NCBI GenBank assembly: GCA_949825045.1
Contig: OX463810.1
Location: 39,442,201-39,506,200 of the forward strand
Reading direction: 5' to 3'
From: Argyresthia goedartella
Taxonomy: Eukaryota > Arthropoda > Insecta > Lepidoptera > Argyresthiidae
DNA: 64,000 bases
The notes under the pieces were generated by a model, which saw only the letters and a program-made list of their open reading frames with translations, did not search any database and had not been told where the DNA came from. Made by a program: the position numbers and the translations under genes. Positions 20,463-29,689 of the stretch are shown piece after piece. Position 1 is the first letter of the stretch. Each line of letters opens with the position of its first letter.

Positions 20463-21160
20463 CGTGAGATACTAGTGCCCTCCGTGATCAAGATTTATAA
20501 ACTCGGAGGTGGTCAGCGTGGGGGAGTACCAGGGCCGGAGCGAGGTATAGGAGATGGCTAGCCGGCTTCGGTCATGCGCGCACGAGACTCACGAGCAGTG
20601 ATCAGTGTCGCCCCACGCAGCCTGTTTAGTCAATGCGACGACGGCAAGGTACCAGGGCCGCAGCAATCAGCAGGTGGTTGCGTGCGATGTGATATGATGA
20701 ATGAGGTCCACGTGGGTGGGCGGGGCCTGCGTACTACCCGGCGCGTACGATCAGTAAGTGCGTAGCTGCTGGAGTAGTGGCGCTGCAGTTGTACTCACGC
20801 GCAGGAGACGTTGCTTCGTCCGTGAATGAGATCCTCGTAGGTGGGTGGGGCTTGCGTACTACTGGTGACTGTGAAACCGGACGCGCGGCGGGAGTTGTGG
20901 CGCGCGAATTTGTATCAGCGGAGAGCACTTTGGAGTTATGCGCTCCTAATATTTTGATAGGATTTAAATTGTTTTAAATCGATTTAAATATAAGAATTTG
21001 ATTTAATGCAGTTTTTATAGACGACTGCTCACTATGAGATCCGGGGGGGAGAGGATCGTATCGTAGGAAGGAATCGTACTTAGTTCCTATTATATCAACA
21101 CTCACAATACCGCCTACAAATATTATAATAATGAATACAAAACTAAATAGTGGAACTGAC
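20463..21160 (-). mobile_element. Outer LINE 5' region and intron start
   Basis: No ORF is supported here. The GC-rich stretch at about 20480-20940, with internally repeated words such as ggtgggcggggcctgcgtact and ggtgggtggggcttgcgtact (20713-20735 and 20838-20860), is probably the 5' untranslated region of the outer LINE. It carries an internal duplication, and such internal pol II promoters are usual for LINEs. The exact 5' boundary, somewhere near 20950-21050, is not visible. Confidence 0.45.
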
Positions 21161-21589
21161 CTTTGTCGCTAGATATTAATTATCCGGTGCTTCTTTAATG
21201 AACTTCTCCACTTCATTAGGTGTTAAAACCTTGGATTTTCGACTGTAAAAGCCATCTGAACGTCTTTTCAAGAATGCAGTTAGATTGGTGTACGCTTTGA
21301 TGTCAATTGCATTTTTATTCTGCACGGTACTCTTCAACATAGAATATATACACCAAAGCGAACTAGGTTTATACCTCTTCGCCAGTTCACTAAAGTAAGC
21401 CACGAACACGTTCTCTGAGAAAGAGCTTGCATTTTTGCTATTTTTCCATTGAATGAAATTTGCGTAGGCTTGCATGTATTTATCTTTTGATTTTGAGGGC
21501 AAAAGACTATCACTCGCATTCTGCGCTTCAACTATGATATCTGGCGGCGTACACTCGATAAGTAATTATTCGTTATCTAAATTCGACAT
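21161..21589 (-). pseudogene. Crypton-type tyrosine recombinase, exon 1 (core-binding domain)
   Basis: From an ATG at 21589-21587 the frame reads MSNLDNE, then a stop (TAA, 21568-21566). It continues LLIECTPPDIIVEAQNASDS and the helical core-binding domain (KYMQAYANFIQWKNSKNASS, LAKRYKPSSLWCIYSMLKST, RSKVLTPNEVEKFIKEAPDN region). A second stop (TAA, 21178-21176) follows, then YLATK and the donor GTCAGT. Exon 2 takes up the frame without a shift. The Ser/Lys-rich four-helix layout is that of tyrosine recombinase N-terminal domains. The two stops, each one substitution from a sense codon, make this a recent pseudogene unless translation starts at the internal Met of KYMQ and the second stop is read through. 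About 100 bp upstream is a CG-rich stretch (gcgcgcgcaag) that could be promoter. Confidence 0.7.
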
Positions 21590-22053
21590 TTTACAAAACA
21601 ACACTAACGAAATGCAATACTGTGAATAAACTTAACAAACAGAAACCCATTTAAAAGATGGCGGCCGTAATTTTATTTTTTCGCGCGCTCAGCGCTGCAT
21701 GCGCGCGCAAGTCTGAGATAAGGGCACCGGCAAAGTAGCTAATCAGCCACATATTTATAAATTTTGAAATTGGGTATTTATAGGTAAAAATACACCGTCA
21801 AAATATAAATACCAACAAGCTAACAAGCAGTTTCATGAAATCCTTTAATTATTTATCACATTTTGAATTGAATTTTATATTTACGCAAATAACTACTTAG
21901 CTGTTTTCGAAACATTAATACTTATTGCTAATATTTAAAAAGATATGTAATGAAAAGGCACTAGTGCGATAATGTAATGTAAAAGGCACGGCATGGGTAA
22001 TATTCTGCATTATCAGTGTAAATACGCTGTAATAAGACCTACTTTACGAGCAG
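21590..22053. promoter_or_regulatory. Upstream region of the recombinase gene
   Basis: No coding frame is present. Immediately upstream of the ATG lie agatggcggccgtaatttta (an ATGGCGGC initiator-like word) and a CG-rich patch at about 21690-21715, embedded in AT-rich DNA. This is a plausible TATA-less promoter, by position only. Confidence 0.25.
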
Positions 22054-22067
22054 GTGTGTTGAAAAAC
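22054..22067. repeat. Left inverted-repeat arm of the Crypton-like element
   Basis: GTGTGTTGAAAAAC here is the exact reverse complement of 10817-10830. The partial match extends a few bases outward (gca before the arm on both sides). Confidence 0.45.
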
Positions 22068-23057
22068 ATTTTACCCCTTAGACGAAGCATTCCGCATTTA
22101 GGCTATTTACTCTTTATTTATTTTGTGAAATAAAGATTATAAGCCTTATAATATAATCTCCCGGAATGGACTTTGAAACCTTTTTCTACACTAGACATTA
22201 TTGCCTTGTTCTGATATTAGGTTTTCTTTATTATAATCTGAGAAAACTAAAAAAACTGAGTTATTGACATTTTTACAAGACAGCCAACTTAACGGCGAAG
22301 AGAATTCTACAAAAAAAAATAACAAAGAGGATAAATTAAGGACATTCTGTTTTTAGGGAGATTTCAGTAATCCTTTTATATTATTTGATGGGAATAATGT
22401 AGTTTGGTGCGCCTAAACATTCATTACATGGCTAATTATTATCGAGTCTTTGAATTTATAGCAAGATTTTGCCCCCTCCGGTTACCTTGTTTTATATTCT
22501 CTGCATATAGTATAATTAAATAAGCTGTTGGTTTCCGAGAATTCGCGTTGGCAATTTCCAGATGACGTTCAACACAGTCGTAATGCGCAAGCTCACACGT
22601 CAGGAAACAAATCACAAATAACTATGTGACGTCATCTGGAAACGCTCCGGAAGACGTATTTGCCCATGGTAAACACGTGCTTAAGGGCAGAACCGCCCAA
22701 CAGACGGAGGCGTCGAGGCGTTTGCGACAGTATCGCATTCACGGACCAATTCATTCACTTTCCAATTAGAATACAAAGGGAAATAGTTCCTTCGCTAGTG
22801 GCGACGACAAAGGCTTTCCCACTTAGCCCCTTTTGATACCCGCCCGGTTACTCTAGCACTTTTAAAATTGCACCTCGTACGCTTATTACCTTTGGAGGTG
22901 GAAAGTGTAGCGTTTGTAAGTGTTTTTAGAAAGTGCTGTTATGTAGAGCGCTGACTGGGGTTTGAAAGCATCGTAATGATTTTAGCAGCGTGTGCTTACT
23001 TTTTTTTCAGGGTTAACTAGGGTTTACCGTCATTATATCCTCATGTGCGACCCCCGG
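22068..23057. other. Unassigned; includes an 88-bp inverted-repeat structure
   Basis: No gene is seen. TTTCCAGATGACGT (22555-22568) and ACGTCATCTGGAAA (22629-22642) are perfect 14-bp inverted arms with a 60-bp spacer. They may be a small hairpin or the ends of a tiny MITE. Confidence 0.4.
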
Positions 23058-23300
23058 GCGACCTCTCTGGCACTGCGGTTGTGGCTCTGCCTACCATGCG
23101 AGAGGTCCCGGGTTCGGTCCCCGACTGGGATACAGAAAAACAGAAAAACCCAAGGTATTGGAAGTTTATTTGTGTGCGACGACTCTGGTTCCAACGACAC
23201 AGGGTATCCTAGTGTGGGGCCAGCAGCAATGTATGTGTCTGTCATGTATGTTCACATTGACCCACAACTGGGAATAGGCCTCGTCTCTCGGCACCAATAA
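23058..23300 (+). mobile_element. SINE family C, copy 1
   Basis: The tRNA-like head has A-box-like tgtggctctgcc and a B-box ggttcggtccc (23112-23122). The body contains acacagggtatcctagtgtgg and ends near the word gaataggcctcgtctc. A reverse copy sharing cacactaggata and the B-box lies at 54190-54375. Adjacent 23300-23500 may be further body sequence, but no copy here confirms it. Confidence 0.6.
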
Positions 23301-23704
23301 CCACAGTCCTGTGACTTCGTAGACTTCACGATATCGGGCCATCGGGCAGGGGCTAGGTGGTCTGTCCACTGGCCGTGTAGCGTTCACCTTACTGATAGAT
23401 AAATGGGAAGTGAAGTGGGAGAGAAATGGACCTGTCATGTCAATGGAAGGGTAATACTTGTTCAACAATAACAACAAATAGCGGGGTGGTAGAGGCACAG
23501 TTTGTAGAACTGTTTACCCAAAGTTATTAAGTTCACTGAATAAATACCGCTAGTGTTATTATTATTAATAACACATACAGAATTTAAAATTTAATTATTA
23601 GCAGTGTAATAATTAAATTGTAATTGTATGGCTGGTATTTAATCGCACATAAAAATATTATTTGCGCAACAAAAAACTATCAACAAAAAAACTTTTTATG
23701 TTTT

Positions 23705-24012
23705 AAATATTTGATGAGTACTTAAGTTTAGGTGCAGCTTACCCAAAGATCTCAAACATTTAATACATTATAATAACATAAAATGGAAACTTAAGAAACA
23801 TTTCTCCCTTTCCATCCCTAACCCCAATTGTAAAACATAGTATTCTGTCTGTAATATTAGCAACTTGCTTGTTAGTAATCTTATCTAATAGTGTGACTAC
23901 CTACGTTTATTATTTCTGAGTAACATAGAACCACGCACAAATCTACGTGGTTTTTTTGGTTATTTTAAATGAACTTGTATTGTATTTTGGTTTATAATAA
24001 ACAAATTAAAAA
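23705..24012 (+). pseudogene. 3' end of a LINE-like element
   Basis: The plus frame RCSLPKDLKHLIHYNNIKWK then LKKHFSLSIPNPNCKT and a stop (about 23732-23840) looks like the last residues of a LINE ORF2, where a K/H-rich helix ends the protein. A 3' tail with aataaacaaattaaaaaaaa follows at about 23996-24015. There is no upstream RT, so the copy is very short. The last exon of an unrelated gene is possible. Confidence 0.35.
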
Positions 24013-25529
24013 AAAGTTTTTCGGAGTATGAAAATACTGTAAAAATCGGAATTTCATAAGCTACAATTTCCAGATCGCCCCAGAAATGGCGTGAACCAAC
24101 TCAATGAGGGTTTATGAGTAGTGGACATGCGGCTGTGCTGAAGGACGGTGGCCTTTCGCATGACTATCACCCGTTTAGGCTAAAAAGAGTTTGTGTGTTC
24201 TTATGGTGTAAGCGACGCGATTATTTATGAGTTGGCTATTTATGTCATATTTTGTTATTTCTGCAAAATACTGAATCTCTCTTATTTCTTCTGTCCGTGG
24301 AAATACAATTCACATCCTTTATTTTTCAAGAAAATATCAATAGCAAACGTTGTTATGATGTTTTTATAATCATTAGTGTTTAAACTCCTGTACTCCATCT
24401 AGTTTCAGTTATGTTGTCTGGTAAAATATATAGAGCGTGCATGGTCTTACAGTAAATAGTTTAGTGATTGCTCCGCGACCGCGAATGTCTCGCAATTCGT
24501 ACCAAACCCCACAAACATAGTATATTCCAGAAGTCCTTGGTTTCTGGGTTTTCGGCTTTATTAACAGCGGCCCCGCACTACTAAGTTGCGACAAATTAAC
24601 TCATTTACCTCATCACGTCATTTCATACTATTGCGACAGTTCTCTGAGTAAAATTGTTTAACTGAATATGCATATTTAACACATTCGTTGAAGTCACAAA
24701 TTTATGGTTAAATACATTACCTACTTTCTTAAATAAGTGTGTATATGTGTAGGCGTTTTTACAGACAGCGCAAGCGATACACATTGTGTCTAAATGAGAT
24801 AGAACAAGACATCGAGTATGAACTGATATGAGAACAAAGAGCTAAAATTTAACGTAACAGGTTTGATTATTTTATTAGCGGACTAACGGGTCAGATCATA
24901 GCAATATGAATCGCGAAGGTGAAAAAGTGTTTAGAAAAAGCATTTCGGGATAATTGTTCCTAACCATTCAACAATTTTTCCTCAACACATAATCCATTTC
25001 CAAACAAAGTGCTTAACACGGGGTTGATCAGTACAACATAATTAAATTAAGAGCTCATTAATCATCCCAGATAACTGTATTTAGTAGAATTTGATGAGAA
25101 ACTTTTCAATTTGGTGGCTTGGCGGCTCGGCTGTCAAACAAACCACAAACATGCAACAAAGTGAGGGGTTCCCCTGTATAGAGTTCGATTACAATATTCA
25201 AACTAGTTACAGTGTATTGACTATTAGATTTTATGCTAGTCTTTAGAGGCTTCGATCATTGCGGAGGCAAACATATTAATAAACTTGTTCATGCGATGAT
25301 CTTTAGCCTTATAATCCCTTCTCAACAGGTTCCAAAATACCCTTTATTTACTAAGAAACGGCTTATGTTTAAACGATTACCAAAAACGCACCTATTTTAC
25401 TACCAATAAATTCGAAATGACTGCCAGAATGGATAAATGTCCACCAAATTGTGTTTGGATAAATGATCACCAAACTTCTTTTTATGTTTTGTGTACTTAA
25501 TTAAGTATATGTTTTAAGTATTGTTTGTT
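24013..25529. other. Unassigned intergenic DNA
   Basis: No coding region with motifs, RNA gene or repeat copy is recognised in this stretch. Confidence 0.5.
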
Positions 25530-25645
25530 GTTCTTACATGTTCAACCTAACACGGAGGATAAAGGGGGCTTCGCTTCGCTAACCCCCCCCCCTTCACCTA
25601 AGCTACCGCAGTATTGTGTATATTCTATGTATTATAGTATTTGCC
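25530..25645 (-). mobile_element. MITE family M1, partial reverse copy
   Basis: The sequence from ttcttacatgttcaacctaac through cttcgcttcgctaaccccc to acctaagctaccgcagtatt is the reverse complement of the interior of the M1 copy at 42028-42450 (about 42220-42360). Both ends are missing. Confidence 0.55.
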
Positions 25646-25793
25646 CTGATATTTTTTGCAACTTTTGGTGTTCATTTATCCATTTTGGGAAGGAAAAAAA
25701 TATTTTGGTGATCATTATATTTGTTGCCGTAAGAAAACCCTTTCACGAAACAAAAAAGACCTTAAGAGAGTACCTGTTGTCGCTTAACTAAGT

Positions 25794-26477
25794 CCAGCCA
25801 GCAAAATCTTGAAAAAATTCAATCCAAATTCCTCAAACACCTTACCTATAAGAGCAACGCATATATCGATGGCTATGAGGAGAGCTGCTCGCGACACAGG
25901 ATACCGAGTCTTACGGCGCGCCGCACACTCGCCGACATGTCTCTGCTGTACGACTTGGCGCACGCACACGTGGACTGCCCCGCGCTAGTGAGCCAGCTGC
26001 CGCTGCGCACGCCGCGCCGCCGCACAAGACATACAGCTAACTCACTATTCCACCATCCGGCACATCGTACCAATTACGCCAACAATTCTGTCCTCACTCG
26101 AATAGCTAGAACCTACAATAAAACTTTCTCCGACATTGACGTATACCATCATTCCAAAAGTATTTTTAAACATAAAATTCTTGACACTCTCTGCGGATAA
26201 CAAAATATAACAATACAGTTTCAATCATAGCTATACACCACCCTTCACATACACACACACTCACATTGCATTCACACCAACCCCCTCTCAATAATACACA
26301 AAACATAGTTCCGAATAAATAACCTACCTATTTTACTAACCCCATAATTTAAGGAGTCTTGAATTAAGTAATTTATGGAAACCTATAATTGGCTGTAGTA
26401 AATAAGTAATTTAATTAAGAGAATTAAACTGTAACGCTGTTGGTTTTCTGAATAAATAAAATAAATAAATAAACTAT
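25794..26477 (+). pseudogene. 5'-truncated LINE: ORF2 C-terminus and tail
   Basis: The plus frame to 26198 encodes NLEKIQSKFLKHLTYKS, then RIPSLTARRTLADMSLLYDL, RRTRHTANSLF, RTNYANNSVLTRIARTYNKT and a stop. It parallels the C-terminus of ORF2 at 29690-32575 (RRVLADMSLLHD, KRTRHTKLFF, RTNYTSN). A 3' untranslated region of about 270 bp ends in aataaataaaataaataaat (26452-26471). Everything upstream of the C-terminal domain is lost, as expected from incomplete reverse transcription. Confidence 0.75.
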
Positions 26478-26929
26478 AATGTAACTGAGTCTTTACTGCA
26501 ATAATCCAAAGTGAACCTCATAATTCTAACACATTTTACTTAATTAAGGTACCTACCTACTTTTTAACCTGTAAATATTTTATCTTTAACCTTAAAATTA
26601 TTTCTACCCCGCTGTCGATAGGTCTACTCTCTTGTTTTTTTAAATTTGTTAATTTCTAGTGTTAATCCTAATCTCATAGGACAGGCTTGCCTAGTTTGGG
26701 ATCTGCTATGTATCCTACATTATAATTAACATATCAATTTCTTAGTGCTATTTTCTCTGATGGGCGCATATTTCCGAAGCACTGGTAGAGTTAATGGAGT
26801 TTCCTTTTCCTGTGCAAGATTTAGCCTTGAATAACCCACTTGAAAGGGAGATTTCTTTTTTCAAACTCAAACCTTAGTCAGTTATGTACAGTTGATCATA
26901 TTTGATTTATATTTTATTTTTATCCAAGT
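26478..26929. other. Unassigned AT-rich stretch
   Basis: No gene or clear repeat is seen. It may be the upper part of the 3' untranslated region of the LINE tail that follows. Confidence 0.4.
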
Positions 26930-27040
26930 ATTAGCTGTAAGAAATTTCTTTTTAGAAATAAGCTCACCTTTGCATATTGTTCGTTGTATTTTTTCCATTG
27001 TGTTTTCTGTGCAATAAAGAATTATTATAAGTATTAAGTA
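26930..27040 (+). mobile_element. LINE 3' tail fragment
   Basis: Words such as gaaatttctttttagaaata and gctcacctttgcatattgtt, ending in caataaagaattattata, are the reverse complement of 33730-33832. That stretch is the 3' tail of the LINE at 33722-35530. This is a short truncated copy in the opposite orientation. Confidence 0.7.
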
Positions 27041-27599
27041 GCTGCTTGACTTGTAAAAGTGCATTATTTTTGCCTATTTGCAATAAAAAAATTGAGTTTT
27101 GAGTATTGAGTTCTGTGTTTCTTCATTTATTTCTTAAGTTCGAAGGCAAATAAACGAATTCATTATTATTATCTTGTTAAGAATTACCATGTAAAGAATT
27201 CTATAGTATACCGTCTATAGTATACCGACTTTCAACGATATTTTGGCGCGTTAGTAACGTTTACAGGAGAGTGCCAGTTCTGTGCAACTGCACCGAAACA
27301 GTCGAAAAGCATTATTTCTAACTACTTACCTGCGGTAATAGGTTACCGCAAGCCAAAAGATACGCAAAGCTATACTCACGTGAAGGCTGAAGGCAGAATG
27401 ATGGAATAGTAGGCTGAATGATAGGTAATCTTAAATCACGTGACCCAAAAAGTTGCATTGCCTGCATACAGTATCAAGAAACGCGTGTGCAGACCAGTGC
27501 TACAGACAGTTAGTCAAAAATAACAGACAGATAGACAAAAAATTACAGATTTTTAAAATAACCAATCAGAACATCGCTTAAGCAATCATCAAACCGCTA
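27041..27599. other. Unassigned
   Basis: No coding region or repeat copy is recognised before the minisatellite begins. Confidence 0.4.
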
Positions 27600-28130
27600 A
27601 ATCGTTATAAAATACATCTCGTGTGAAATTATCGTATTGTAAATGTAAAATATAGCTCGTGTGAAATAATCGTGTCGTAAATGTAAAATAAAGCTCGTGT
27701 GAAATAATCGTATTGTAAATGTAAAATATAGCTCGTGTGAAATAATCGTGTCGTAAATGTAAAATAAAGCTCGTGTGAAATAATCGTATTGTAAATGTAA
27801 AATATAGCTCGTGTGAAATAATCTTATTGTAAATGTAAAATATAGATCGTGTGAAATAATCGTATTGTAAATGTAAAATATAGCTCGTGTGAAATAATCG
27901 TATTGTAAATGTAAAATATAGCTCGTGTGAAATAATCGTATTGTAAATGTAAAATATAGCTCGTGTGAAATAATCGTATTGTAAATGTAAAATATAGCTC
28001 GTGTGAAATAATCGTATTGTAAATGTAAAATATAGCTCGTGTGAAATAATCGTGTCGTAAATGTAAAATATAGCTCGTGTGAAATAATCGTATTGTAAAT
28101 GTTAAATATATCTCGTGTGAAATTTGATCT
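27600..28130. repeat. 38-bp minisatellite, left block
   Basis: About 14 head-to-tail copies of a 38-bp unit are present (core gctcgtgtgaaataatcg then tattgtaaatgtaaaatata). The first five alternate between a gtgtcg/ataaag form and a gtattg/atatag form, giving a 76-bp higher-order period. The last unit before the LINE is divergent. Because 38 is not a multiple of 3 and the unit has no stop on the minus strand, all three minus frames stay open. This explains the long minus-strand ORFs here; they are not genes. Confidence 0.9.
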
Positions 28131-28401
28131 ACCCTCACCTCTAAATTGAGATAGACGTGTTATCAATCGATCCAAAATAATAAATCAAAAAACAGTGTTT
28201 AAAGTGACTTTCCGTAACTACAGCTGCTCAAATAGTGTTAACAATACCTTACTGTAAAGTAATTAGTGATAACCATTACCGTGTTTTGAGTGTTTAACGG
28301 TGAGTTTTGTTTCGACAAGCTGCGCGTGACTCATCAACGGCTCCGCCACAGAGCTGCGTTAACCACAATTCGCTGTTTACACCGGTATCTACGGTACGAT
28401 A

Positions 28402-29376
28402 ATGGAATGTAACAAATGTCCCTTAGTGCTGAAGCTAGAAGAGTCCCTGAAATGGGCGACATCTCAAAAGCAATTTCACTTTGCTTGTGATAGTGTAAGT
28501 GAAACTGACTTTAAAAAGATCCTTCCAATGAACAAAAACAAATGGAAGTGCCCAGTCTGCAAACAACCCAAAAAAGGGTCAGTCAGTCCGCTTGTCAAAT
28601 TCACCGATGGCAGTACACCAACACAAGCACCACTTACCTCAATTGTTAACGTAGACTCCGAGAAACTGTTTACGTACATGGACTCTAAATTCAAATCACT
28701 TGAAGAATCTATGAGGAAACAAATTACGGACCTGGAAACCTCGGTCAAGCTAATGAGTGATCAGTACGACGCAGTTATAAAAAACTTGGACACTCAATCG
28801 AAAGAAATAAAGATCCTTCGTAATGACAACAAGTCTCTAAAAGAATCCATACAACTCCTTCAGGAAAAAGTTGACTCCTTAGAGGAAGAAGGATCAAAGA
28901 GAGACCAATGGTCGCGGCTACAAAATATTGAACTGGTTGGTATCCCTGAGCAAGACAACGAATCCTTACCTGATGTCATCGTGAAGCTTGCCAAGTACGT
29001 CGGAGCCCCGCTGCAGCAGAACGATGTGGAGTTCGCCCACCGCGTCCAGGCCAAGCGTCCTACTAAGGGGAAGCCCCGCGCCATCATAGCACGACTCCGG
29101 GAACGAGTTACCAAGGATGCCCTGATGCACACGACTCGCAAATGCCGTGGAATGACGACCAAGGACTTAGGATTGGAAGGTGAACCTTTGAAGTTGCATG
29201 TGAACGAGCACCTAACTGTCGCAAACAAAAATCTGCTCAGTAAATGCAGGAAAATAGCAACCGAGAAGGAATATACTTTTGTTTGGACAAAAAACTGCCG
29301 AATATATGTACGGAAAGCAGAAAACAAACCGTATATTCAGATATCCAAAGAAGCGGACCTAGAAAAAATCATATAA
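28402..29376 (+). CDS. LINE ORF1: degenerate PHD finger, coiled coil, RRM-like domain
   Basis: An intact frame of 324 residues starts MECNKCPLVLKLEESLKWAT. It aligns residue for residue over the first 53 positions with the ORF1 at 19392-20462 and keeps C3, C6, H26, C29, C50 and C53. It has W18 and S21 where the other has the second Cys pair, so one zinc site should be incomplete. A long coiled coil (about 85-175, KEIKILRNDNKSLKESIQLL) is followed by an RNA-binding-like C-terminal half (NIELVGIPEQDNESLPDVIV, PRAIIARLRERVTKDALMHT, EYTFVWTKNCRIYVRKAENK). It is expected to coat the element RNA. It lies 313 bp upstream of ORF2. Confidence 0.85.
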   Translation: MECNKCPLVLKLEESLKWATSQKQFHFACDSVSETDFKKILPMNKNKWKCPVCKQPKKGSVSPLVKFTDGSTPTQAPLTSIVNVDSEKLFTYMDSKFKSLEESMRKQITDLETSVKLMSDQYDAVIKNLDTQSKEIKILRNDNKSLKESIQLLQEKVDSLEEEGSKRDQWSRLQNIELVGIPEQDNESLPDVIVKLAKYVGAPLQQNDVEFAHRVQAKRPTKGKPRAIIARLRERVTKDALMHTTRKCRGMTTKDLGLEGEPLKLHVNEHLTVANKNLLSKCRKIATEKEYTFVWTKNCRIYVRKAENKPYIQISKEADLEKII

Positions 29377-29689
29377 TAATGAAAAGTTTATTTTTTGGTA
29401 TAATTAATTTCCTTATAACTCACATATTTAACCTATCTATACTATTTTACCTCTTCCTTACACTCACAAACGGACTCATACTCACAGTCAAACACACCCT
29501 TTACACAACTGGAACAAAAACAAAAACAAATATCATTCAGATTAATCGCGCGACCAACACTTTGCTAAGTAACTCGGCACGTAGAATGTATGCTGTTGTT
29601 GTTTATCAAAGTACTACCTATGCTTATACGTATTATCACATTTTTAATATGTGTACTGCTCATATTCTTTCGTTAATGAAATAACAATA

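Larger units (their letters stand above)
11651..21160 (-). other. 9.5-kb intron of the recombinase gene, filled by nested LINEs
   Basis: The donor is AAG|GTCAGT at 21161/21160 and the acceptor is TTTTCAG|GTC at 11651/11650, both on the minus strand. Between them lie an older LINE (about 11690-14702 plus 19182 to about 21000) and a younger LINE inside it (about 14703-19181). Removing both leaves an intron of only about 150-200 bp, a usual size for an insect intron. Confidence 0.65.

Noticed and set aside
22992..23498. Open frames on both strands of about 100 residues
   Set aside because: They lie over a SINE with a tRNA-like head and show no protein motif.
27597..28175. 192-residue minus-strand open frame, and a second one overlapping it
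   Set aside because: Created entirely by the 38-bp minisatellite, which has no stop in any minus frame; there is no start context or domain.
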